Part shown: positions 1 to 5,600 of the stretch, piece by piece | How the letters are laid out: every line of letters starts with the position of its first letter | How positions within the stretch are numbered: position 1 is the first letter of the stretch | Origin: Euryarchaeota archaeon Ods04 | GTDB lineage: Archaea > Halobacteriota > Halobacteria > Halobacteriales > Halorutilaceae | Length of the DNA stretch: 11,240 bases | Assembly (NCBI GenBank): GCA_028751055.1 | Contig: JAQZDD010000012.1 | Location: 1 to 11,240 of the forward strand | Direction: 5' to 3' | Made by a program: the position numbers and the translations under genes | Notes under the pieces: model-generated | The model's database searches: none | Seen by the model: the letters and a program-made list of their open reading frames with translations, nothing else | Told to the model about the DNA's origin: nothing

Positions 1-659
1 AGAGCGGCGACAGGACGGTCGTCGCCCTCGACGACGTCGACGTCCGCGTCGAACGCGGCGAGTTTGTCTCTGTCATAGGTCCGAGCGGGAGCGGAAAGAG
101 CACTATGCTCAACATCGTCGGCTTGCTTGACCGTCCTACCAGCGGAAGGGTAGTCGTCGGCGGCGTGGACGCTACCGACCTGACCGAGCGCGAACGCACT
201 AATAAGCGGGGCGGTCTGATAGGCTTCGTCTTCCAGGACTTCTACCTCGTCCCGACTCTCACGGCGGAGGAGAACGTCCGTATGCCGACCGCCTTCCACG
301 ACGGCGGCGTCGAAGCCGGACGTGCGCGCCACCTCCTCGAAACCGTCGGCTTGGGAGACAGGGTTGACCACTACCCCGACGAACTCTCGGGCGGTCAGAA
401 ACAGCGCGTCGCAGTCGCGCGTTCGCTCGTCAACTCGCCCGATGTCCTCTTAGCCGACGAGCCGACGGGTAACTTGGACCTCGAAACCAGCGAACGCGTC
501 TTGGAGGAGATAACAAAGGTGCGCGAGACGGGCGTCAGCGTCGTTGCTGTCACACACGACCCTATGGTCAACGACTACGCCGACCGCACCGTCGAACTCG
601 TCGACGGCGAAATAAGGAAAGGTGAGGCAACCGCAGGAGGACTCGGAGATGAGCCGTAA
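1..659 (+). CDS. ABC transporter ATP-binding protein, MacB/LolD type (5' truncated)
   Basis: Cytoplasmic ATPase subunit of an ABC exporter. The gene enters from the left edge: the frame is open from base 3, and the first ATG (105) lies just after the Walker A motif, so it is not the true start. In the visible 218 residues, Walker A GPSGSGKST is at 26-34 (bases 78-104), the Q-loop Gln is near 78, the signature LSGGQ at 128-132, Walker B with LLADEPTGNLD around 150-158 (catalytic Glu153), and the switch His at 185. The ADEPTGNLD wording and the roughly 220-residue size are typical of the MacB/LolD/FtsE-like subfamily that pairs with FtsX-like permeases. Only about 10-20 N-terminal residues seem to be missing. 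The stop (TAA, 657-659) overlaps the start of the permease gene by 11 bases, indicating translational coupling. The substrate cannot be read from the sequence. Confidence 0.95.
   Translation, partial: SGDRTVVALDDVDVRVERGEFVSVIGPSGSGKSTMLNIVGLLDRPTSGRVVVGGVDATDLTERERTNKRGGLIGFVFQDFYLVPTLTAEENVRMPTAFHDGGVEAGRARHLLETVGLGDRVDHYPDELSGGQKQRVAVARSLVNSPDVLLADEPTGNLDLETSERVLEEITKVRETGVSVVAVTHDPMVNDYADRTVELVDGEIRKGEATAGGLGDEP
636..640 (+). promoter_or_regulatory. Shine-Dalgarno site for the ABC permease
   Basis: GGAGG sits eight bases upstream of the ATG at 649, inside the end of the ATPase gene. It decides the permease start in favour of 649 over the upstream GTG at 622. It is one of the few clear ribosome-binding sites in the window, where most start codons have none. 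Confidence 0.7.
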
Positions 660-1779
660 GCCGAGCCTTACCCTCATGGCGACGCGCAACCTGACGCGGA
701 ACCGTTTCAGGTCGATTCTCGCGTGTGCCGGAATCGCAATAGGCGTCTTTGCGATAGCGACGCTCGGTATATTCGGAAACGTCCTCTCGGTCGAGGCGTC
801 GGAGTCGATAGGCGAGATAGGGAGCGAGGTCATAGTGACGCCGAACGAGGACGAGGGCTTCACGTCACTCGCTCCGCGCGACGTCGAGGAGATAGAACGC
901 GTCACGTCAGGCGTCGCCTCGGCGGCTATAATCACACAGGGGGGACTCGCCGCGAGCGGCGGCGAGACGACCGCCGCCACCTACTACGGAACCGACAGCC
1001 CCGGTGCTGTCTTCGAAGCCGAAGAGGGCAACATGGAGGCACACAGGAGCGGAGCGGTCGTCGGCGCGGGCGTCGCCGAAAGCCTGAACCTCCGCGTCGG
1101 CGACCGTGTCGACACAGAAGTCGGCTCCTACAGGGTCGTTGCTCTCCTCGAACAGCAGGACGGCGGAATTACACCCGTCGGACCCGACGAGTCCGTAATA
1201 CTCCCCGAGTCGGCACTCGGCACGTCGGGCGGCTACGACCAGGTCATCGTCCGTGCCGAGTCGGGCGCGGAAGCAAGCCGCGTCGCCGATGAGATACGTG
1301 ACCGCATCAACGTCCGTGAGGAACGTGTCGATGTCTTTGAGCTTTCTTCGATAGTCGAGGAGATAGACGAGTTCTTCTCACTCCTCAGCGGCTTTCTCGT
1401 AGGTCTCGGCGGCATATCGCTCGTCGTCGCCGGCGTAAGTATACTCAACGTCATGATGATGAGCGTCGTCGAACGCCGCGGTGAGATAGGCGTGATGCGC
1501 GCCGTCGGCGGACAGCGCGGCGACGTGATGCGTATAATCCTCGTCGAGGCACTCCTCCTTGGCGTCATCGGCTCCGTCGTCGGCGTCCTCCTCACGGCTA
1601 TCGCCGTCACGGGTCTTTACGTCTTCACGCCCGTCTCATCAGCCGCCGTCGTGAACACGGGTACAGCCTTCTATCTCGGACTCGCTCTCGGCGTCGGTGT
1701 AACTGTCAGCGTACTGAGCGGCGTCTACCCGGCGTGGTCTGCTGCGAACGAGGACCCCGTGGACGCTATAAGAAGCTAA
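649..1779 (+). CDS. FtsX-like/MacB-type ABC transporter permease
   Basis: Membrane subunit partnering the preceding ATPase. With the ATG at 649 it has 376 residues, normal for this family. There is one N-terminal transmembrane helix (about 22-48), a large extracytoplasmic domain (about 49-240, MacB periplasmic-core-like), then three helices at about 242-273, 297-327 and 338-362. The loop after helix 2 reads VVERRGEIGVMRAVGG, and the protein ends YPAWSAANEDPVDAIRS; both are hallmarks of the FtsX/MacB permease fold. An in-frame GTG at 622 would add nine residues, but a GGAGG ribosome-binding site at 636-640 lies eight bases before the ATG at 649, which favours 649. The proteins of this type usually export peptides, lipids or drugs, or act mechanically; nothing here tells which. 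No MacA-like membrane fusion partner is visible, as expected for an organism with a single membrane. Confidence 0.93.
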   Translation: MSRKPSLTLMATRNLTRNRFRSILACAGIAIGVFAIATLGIFGNVLSVEASESIGEIGSEVIVTPNEDEGFTSLAPRDVEEIERVTSGVASAAIITQGGLAASGGETTAATYYGTDSPGAVFEAEEGNMEAHRSGAVVGAGVAESLNLRVGDRVDTEVGSYRVVALLEQQDGGITPVGPDESVILPESALGTSGGYDQVIVRAESGAEASRVADEIRDRINVREERVDVFELSSIVEEIDEFFSLLSGFLVGLGGISLVVAGVSILNVMMMSVVERRGEIGVMRAVGGQRGDVMRIILVEALLLGVIGSVVGVLLTAIAVTGLYVFTPVSSAAVVNTGTAFYLGLALGVGVTVSVLSGVYPAWSAANEDPVDAIRS

Positions 1780-1785
1780 GAGAAA

Positions 1786-1953
1786 TCAGTTTACTACCTT
1801 GCGAGACCGTTTTGTGAGCGGGACGAAGGCGGCTTCGGCGCGGAACGCCTCGTCCTCCTCTCTGCGTGCCCTCTTACCGGGTTCGGCACAGTCGACGACC
1901 TCGTTTCTGCGTCGCGCTTCGGGAACGACGGGTGCTTCGTGGTCTTCTATCAT
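1786..1953 (-). CDS. Small hypothetical protein, 55 aa, leaderless
   Basis: An unrecognised small gene, read by hand from ATG 1953-1951 to TGA 1788-1786. The protein begins MIEDHEAPVV and ends LTKRSRKVVN. It is highly charged (about 11 acidic and 12 basic residues), has one Cys (residue 22), no membrane segment and no metal-binding motif. Codon choice resembles its neighbours (ATA for Ile; GAC, GTC and GCC common). Support for a real gene: a TATA-like TTTAAG on the - strand (bases 1988-1983) lies the right distance upstream to start transcription about seven bases before the ATG, and the frame fills the space between menE and the ABC operon, ending six bases from the permease stop. It converges with the ABC operon. 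Its function is unknown; the charge pattern would suit a nucleic-acid or protein-binding small protein, but that is speculation. It could still be a chance frame. Confidence 0.55.
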   Translation of the reverse strand: MIEDHEAPVVPEARRRNEVVDCAEPGKRARREEDEAFRAEAAFVPLTKRSRKVVN

Positions 1954-1980
1954 GTTCTATCAGTAACAACACGACCGGTC

Positions 1981-1990
1981 TACTTAAAGA
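1981..1990 (-). promoter_or_regulatory. Putative archaeal TATA box for the 55-aa gene
   Basis: On the - strand this reads TCTTTAAGTA. The TTTAAG core is centred about 32 bases upstream of the ATG at 1953, giving a predicted transcript start about 25 bases downstream of the box and a leader of only a few bases, the usual haloarchaeal arrangement. It sits in the only clearly AT-rich stretch of the window (about 1960-2045). Confidence 0.5.
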
Positions 1991-2003
1991 TTCCTCATCA
2001 TCT

Positions 2004-2028
2004 TACATGTTAAATACGTTAACATATA
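2004..2028. promoter_or_regulatory. AT-rich palindrome, possible operator
   Basis: Bases 2007-2013 (ATGTTAA) and 2019-2025 (TTAACAT) form a perfect seven-base inverted repeat around a five-base centre (ATACG). Beyond one mismatch, two further bases on each side also pair, giving arms out to 2004 and 2028. It lies about 15 bases upstream of the TATA-like box of the 55-aa gene and about 50 bases past the menE stop codon. This is the geometry of a dimeric regulator site just upstream of the BRE/TATA region. A weak terminator stem for menE is the alternative, but no T-run follows it on the - strand. Confidence 0.4.
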
Positions 2029-2078
2029 GAAGGTATTTTTGGACATCTGTCGAAACAACAGCGCATGCACTTCCCGTT

Positions 2079-3599
2079 CTACTCGATGAGGTCGCGCGCG
2101 GCTTCCCTGTCGACGGTTCCCGACGCCGTCCGAGGTATCTCGTCGACGAAGACGTACGTACGTGGACGTTTGTGTCCCGCGAGTCTGTCGGCGCAGTGCT
2201 CCTTGATGCTGACCTTCTTGTCACCGTCTCGTGCGACGACGAGCGCGCAGACCTTCTCGCCCCAGTCGAGGTCTTCGACGCCAAGTACTGCGGCTTCCTT
2301 TACGCGCGGGTGTTCGAGGATGACGCTCGCTACCTCGTCGGGACTCACCTTCTCACCGCCCGTGATTATCGTGTCGTCCTTCCTCCCGACGACGTAAAGA
2401 TGCCCCGACACGTCCTTGTAGCCGATGTCCCCTGTCTTGAGACCGTGTTCGCAGAAAGCGTCGCGTGTTGCCTCTGGTTCGCCGTAGTATCCGTCGGTCA
2501 CCGTAGGTCCCGAGACGACGACTTCGCCCGTCTCCTCCGCACCCACGACCTCACCTTCGTCGACTATCCTCACGCGTGTCGTGACGAGCGGATGCCCGAC
2601 CGACTCGGGACCGGCTTCGTCGAAGAGTGTACCCGGGGTTACGGTGGCTATCTGTGACGCCGTCTCGGTCATTCCGTACGTCGGAGATACCGTGATGCCC
2701 TCCTCGGCGGCGTCGCGTAGTAGCTCCTCGGTCGCTGGCGCGCCTCCAAGGAGGACGTACCTCAGGCTGTCGAGTTCGGAGGCTCTGCCTGTGTCGAGTA
2801 TCCGTCTCAGCATCGTGGGAACCATGGACACCTGCGTGACTCCGTACTCGACGATGTTGTCGACCGTCTCCTTGGCGTCGAACCCCCCACCCTCCTGCAC
2901 GACAGCCGTGGTTCCGTGGAGCGTCGAACGGAAGACGTGTGACAGACCGCCCATGTGGTACATCGGCAGACAGACGAGCCTTCTGTCGTCGGGGAGATGT
3001 CCGAGACGGAGAGCCGACGCCGTCGCACTCGACACGAAGTTGGCGTAGCTCAGACGCACGGGCTTCGAGTCGCCCTCCGTGCCCGACGTGAAAGGAATGC
3101 ACGCCGTATCCAAGGGGGAACGTGGTAGGCGCGTGACGAATGCGTCGGAAGCCGTCGAGGGGTCGGTGTCGAGGCTCTCGACGCCGTCCGACTCGGCTTC
3201 GTCGACCGTGACGCGCGTCAAGCCTCCCGGTTCGGTCTTTACGGCGCCCCTCACTTTCTCCTCCGTCTCTGCCTCGCACACCACCGCCGAGACGTCCGCC
3301 GCGTCCAACCTTTCTTCGACTTCACTCGGCGTGAGACGTACATTTATCGGAACGAGAGGCGTGTTGAGGCGCGTCGAGGCGTGAACCAGCACGAAGAACT
3401 CAGTCCGAGTCTCCATTAAGACGCCGAGATGGTCGCCTTTGTCCACACCGAGGCGGCGGAGACTCGCCGCGAATCCGTCGACGCGCTTGTCGAGCGTCGC
3501 ATAGTCGGTCGTTTCTCCGGTCTCGGCGTCGACGAGCGCGGTTCTCTCGGGCGTCGCCTCTACTCGGTGTGTCAGAGGGTCGTAGAGCTTATCCCGCAT
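2079..3599 (-). CDS. menE: o-succinylbenzoate--CoA ligase (MenE)
   Basis: Cytosolic ANL-superfamily acyl-CoA synthetase that activates o-succinylbenzoate with ATP and CoA to OSB-CoA, the substrate of MenB. It has 506 residues, normal for the family. MenE-like stretches include LPMYHMGGLS (211-220), YVLLGGAPAT (281-290) and YGMTETASQI (308-317), resembling Bacillus MenE. Also present are the hinge/A7 motif TGD (389-391) and GRKDDTIITGGEKVSPDE (405-422). Two features are unusual. The P-loop reads TSGTEGDSKP (171-180) instead of the common TSGTTGxPKG. The C-terminal A10 motif reads PRTASGTVDRE (489-499), with Thr495 where the adenylation-step lysine normally sits. The start ATG (3599-3597) overlaps the menC stop by 11 bases. 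It is the last gene of the men operon. Membership of the men cluster makes the assignment safe; whether the Lys loss alters activity is open. Confidence 0.93.
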   Translation of the reverse strand: MRDKLYDPLTHRVEATPERTALVDAETGETTDYATLDKRVDGFAASLRRLGVDKGDHLGVLMETRTEFFVLVHASTRLNTPLVPINVRLTPSEVEERLDAADVSAVVCEAETEEKVRGAVKTEPGGLTRVTVDEAESDGVESLDTDPSTASDAFVTRLPRSPLDTACIPFTSGTEGDSKPVRLSYANFVSSATASALRLGHLPDDRRLVCLPMYHMGGLSHVFRSTLHGTTAVVQEGGGFDAKETVDNIVEYGVTQVSMVPTMLRRILDTGRASELDSLRYVLLGGAPATEELLRDAAEEGITVSPTYGMTETASQIATVTPGTLFDEAGPESVGHPLVTTRVRIVDEGEVVGAEETGEVVVSGPTVTDGYYGEPEATRDAFCEHGLKTGDIGYKDVSGHLYVVGRKDDTIITGGEKVSPDEVASVILEHPRVKEAAVLGVEDLDWGEKVCALVVARDGDKKVSIKEHCADRLAGHKRPRTYVFVDEIPRTASGTVDREAARDLIE

Positions 3600-4647
3600 C
3601 CTTGACCTCCGGCTCTACGCCCGTTCCCGCGGTGTCCGTGAGACGTATCTTCCCGTCCTTGACCATGCCGCCCTCGTCGAGGTCTTCGCGTAGGAGCGCG
3701 CCCGTCCCGAGACCGCATGCCGTCTCGACGGGGACGCTCGCTGCTACGTGTGCCGCTGCCGTGCGTCCGACGGCGGTCTCGACCGTGTTGGAGACGACGG
3801 GAACGACGCTGTCCGCGCGCGCATCGACACAGACACGCCGTGCTTTCTCGATGCTACCGACGCCCATAGGCTTCACGACGACGTAGTCTGCGGCGTCTTC
3901 CTTGACTATATCTTCGACTGTTTGGCGTGCGAGGCTCTCGTCGAGAGCCACTTTTACGTCCGTCGTGTTTCTGAGCCTCGCGTGCGCTCTCAGGTCGTCG
4001 GGGTTGAGCGGCTGTTCGACGTACTCGAATGCATCGAGGTCGGAGACGCCCTCCGCGAACCGACGCGCGTCGTCGTACCTCCAAGAGCCGTTCGCGTCGG
4101 CACGGACACGTACGTCGAAGGCTTCGTCCGTCCTCCGAACGCGTTCGACATCCTCTCCGAGCTCGCGCGAACCGACCTTCAGCTTCACGGTCTCGTAGCC
4201 TTCGTCGACGTACTCGCCGACAGCCCGGACAGTCTCCTTGACGCCCGTGTCTCCGACGGTGGCGTTGACGTCTACGCACACCTCCTCGCGCGCTCCGCCC
4301 CCTCCGAGGTAGACGTACAGTGGCACGCCGCGCCGTCTGGCTTCGAGGTCGGCGGCAGCGAGGGAGACGGCGTAGGTCGCGGCTGGGGTTCTCTTTCCGT
4401 CCGTCTCTACGTCCTCGCCCCTGCCCTCCCTCTCCCCGACAAGCCTGCCGAGAACCGCCTCGCACTCATCGTACGTCTCCGTCCACGGGGGCAGGGGAGT
4501 CGCTTCGCCGTATCCTGTCTTTTCGCCGTCGGAGAGCCTGACCAAGAAGCCGTCACGCGTCTCAACCGTTCCGCGCGAACCCGAGAGCGGCTTCGTCAGC
4601 GTGAGAGAGAAGGGGACGCAGTCGACGCTGAGGCTTAGGTCCGACAT
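3589..4647 (-). CDS. menC: o-succinylbenzoate synthase (MenC)
   Basis: Enolase-superfamily enzyme that dehydrates SHCHC to o-succinylbenzoate. With the ATG at 4647 it has 352 residues. All expected active-site residues are present: the KxK pair K155/K157 in VKLKVG, metal ligands D184 (RADANGSW), E211 (VEQP) and D236 (ALDES), and the second catalytic lysine K259 (VVVKP). The capping-domain loop GYGEATPLPPWTET (45-58) and the SNTVETAVGRTAAAH segment (286-300) also fit. The frame is open upstream to an ATG at 4698, but that start would run 17 residues into menB and add a Thr-rich leader; 4647, four bases after the menB stop, is preferred. Only a weak ribosome-binding site (GAGAAG) precedes it. 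Enolase-superfamily members can also be N-acylamino acid racemases or dipeptide epimerases, but the men context makes MenC very likely. Confidence 0.93.
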   Translation of the reverse strand: MSDLSLSVDCVPFSLTLTKPLSGSRGTVETRDGFLVRLSDGEKTGYGEATPLPPWTETYDECEAVLGRLVGEREGRGEDVETDGKRTPAATYAVSLAAADLEARRRGVPLYVYLGGGGAREEVCVDVNATVGDTGVKETVRAVGEYVDEGYETVKLKVGSRELGEDVERVRRTDEAFDVRVRADANGSWRYDDARRFAEGVSDLDAFEYVEQPLNPDDLRAHARLRNTTDVKVALDESLARQTVEDIVKEDAADYVVVKPMGVGSIEKARRVCVDARADSVVPVVSNTVETAVGRTAAAHVAASVPVETACGLGTGALLREDLDEGGMVKDGKIRLTDTAGTGVEPEVKDAG

Positions 4648-4651
4648 CTTC

Positions 4652-5542
4652 TCAGTAGTGCCACGGGTAGTCGTCGTAGTCGGGTTCGCGGTCTTCAAGG
4701 AATGCGTCGCGTCCTTCCTTCGCCTCGTCGGTCATGTACGCGAGACGTGTCGCCTCGCCTGCGAAGACCTGCTGACCTACCATTCCGTCGGTGTCGAGGT
4801 TGAAGCCGTACTTCAGCATCCTCATCGCCGTCGGACTCTTCGAGTTTATCTCATCAGCCCAGTCGAGTGCGACGTTCTCTAGCTCCTCGTGGGGCACAGC
4901 CTCGTTGACCATACCCATCTCCGCAGCCTCCTCCGCCGAGTACGTCTTGCCGACGAAGAAGACCTCGCGCGCCTTCTTCTGCCCGACTTGGTGTGCGAGG
5001 TACGCGCTTCCGAAGCCGGAGTCGAAGCTTGCGACGTCGGGGTCGGTCTGTTTGAACTTGGCGTGCTCCTTGCTCGCCAAGGTCAGGTCACAGACGACGT
5101 GGAGCGAATGCCCGCCCCCGACAGCCCATCCCGGCACGACAGCGATTACGGGCTTGGGTATGTGTCGTATAAGACGCTGTACTTCGAGTATGTGCAGGCG
5201 TCCCGTCTTGGCGTCCTCGCTCTCGTCGCCGTCGTCCTCGGTGTATCCGTATCCCGAGTCACCTCTTACCGACTGGTCGCCGCCGGAGCAGAAAGCCCAG
5301 CCGCCGTCTTCGGCAGGTCCGTTTCCCGTGAGAATGACACAGCCAACATCGGTCTGCCTCTTGGCGTGGTCGAGCGCGTCGTAGACCTCGTCGACGGTAC
5401 CCGGACGGAACGCGTTCCTCACCTCAGGTCTGTCGAACGCGACACGTACGGTGCCTTGGTCGACGGCACGGTGGTACGTGATGTCGTCGAAGCCTAGGTC
5501 GACAGGCTCCCACGCGTCGTCGTCGAATATCTCCGATACCAT
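4652..5542 (-). CDS. menB: 1,4-dihydroxy-2-naphthoyl-CoA synthase (MenB)
   Basis: Crotonase-superfamily enzyme that closes the naphthoate ring of OSB-CoA in the cytosol. It has 296 residues. Visible are the substrate-binding SGGDQ (86-90), the oxyanion-hole segment PGWAVGGGHSL (137-147), the family-specific stretch SFDSGFGSAYLAHQVGQKKARE (182 onward in part) and the conserved tail EGRDAFLEDREPDYDDYP. Asp167 in KQTDPDV lies where Mycobacterium tuberculosis MenB has its catalytic Asp and where E. coli MenB has Gly plus bound bicarbonate; this enzyme should therefore be of the bicarbonate-independent type. An acidic insertion at about 95-113 falls in the loop that is often disordered in MenB and fits halophilic adaptation. 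The ATG at 5542 has no Shine-Dalgarno site. A 58-base gap separates it from menD, the largest inside the operon; menC follows four bases after its stop. Confidence 0.96.
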   Translation of the reverse strand: MVSEIFDDDAWEPVDLGFDDITYHRAVDQGTVRVAFDRPEVRNAFRPGTVDEVYDALDHAKRQTDVGCVILTGNGPAEDGGWAFCSGGDQSVRGDSGYGYTEDDGDESEDAKTGRLHILEVQRLIRHIPKPVIAVVPGWAVGGGHSLHVVCDLTLASKEHAKFKQTDPDVASFDSGFGSAYLAHQVGQKKAREVFFVGKTYSAEEAAEMGMVNEAVPHEELENVALDWADEINSKSPTAMRMLKYGFNLDTDGMVGQQVFAGEATRLAYMTDEAKEGRDAFLEDREPDYDDYPWHY

Positions 5543-5600
5543 TAGGAGTAGTTCGGTGGCGTGTCACAAAACCCTCGTGTTTTACCGCGACAGAACGGCA
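5543..5600 (-). promoter_or_regulatory. menD-menB spacer, possible internal promoter
   Basis: This is the only sizeable gap inside the men operon. On the - strand it contains GGTAAAACAC (around 5587-5578), a loose TATA-like element about 40 bases from the menB ATG, and an inverted repeat AAAAC (5568-5572) / GTTTT (5579-5583) with a six-base loop. The absence of a ribosome-binding site before menB would suit a short-leader internal transcript. Both elements are weak, and the gap may simply be a spacer. Confidence 0.22.

Noticed and set aside
1205..1220. Hairpin CCGAGT-CGGC-ACTCGG in the permease gene
   Set aside because: A six-base stem within normal coding sequence, about what chance gives in GC-rich DNA.
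2152..2163. Self-complementary ACGTACGTACGT in menE
   Set aside because: It is explained by coding for a TYV stretch in a conserved part of MenE and lies inside the gene.
1866..2657. A 263-codon + strand frame across the menE end and the intergenic region
   Set aside because: It runs through the promoter region of the 55-aa gene and antisense to conserved MenE motifs; its composition is low in recognisable features.
3748..5497. Long + strand open frames opposite menC and menB (for example 3748-4638 and 4889-5497)
   Set aside because: They lie antisense to genes with complete catalytic motifs, have Arg/Val/Asp-rich sequences typical of GC-rich shadow frames, and show no domain or start signal.
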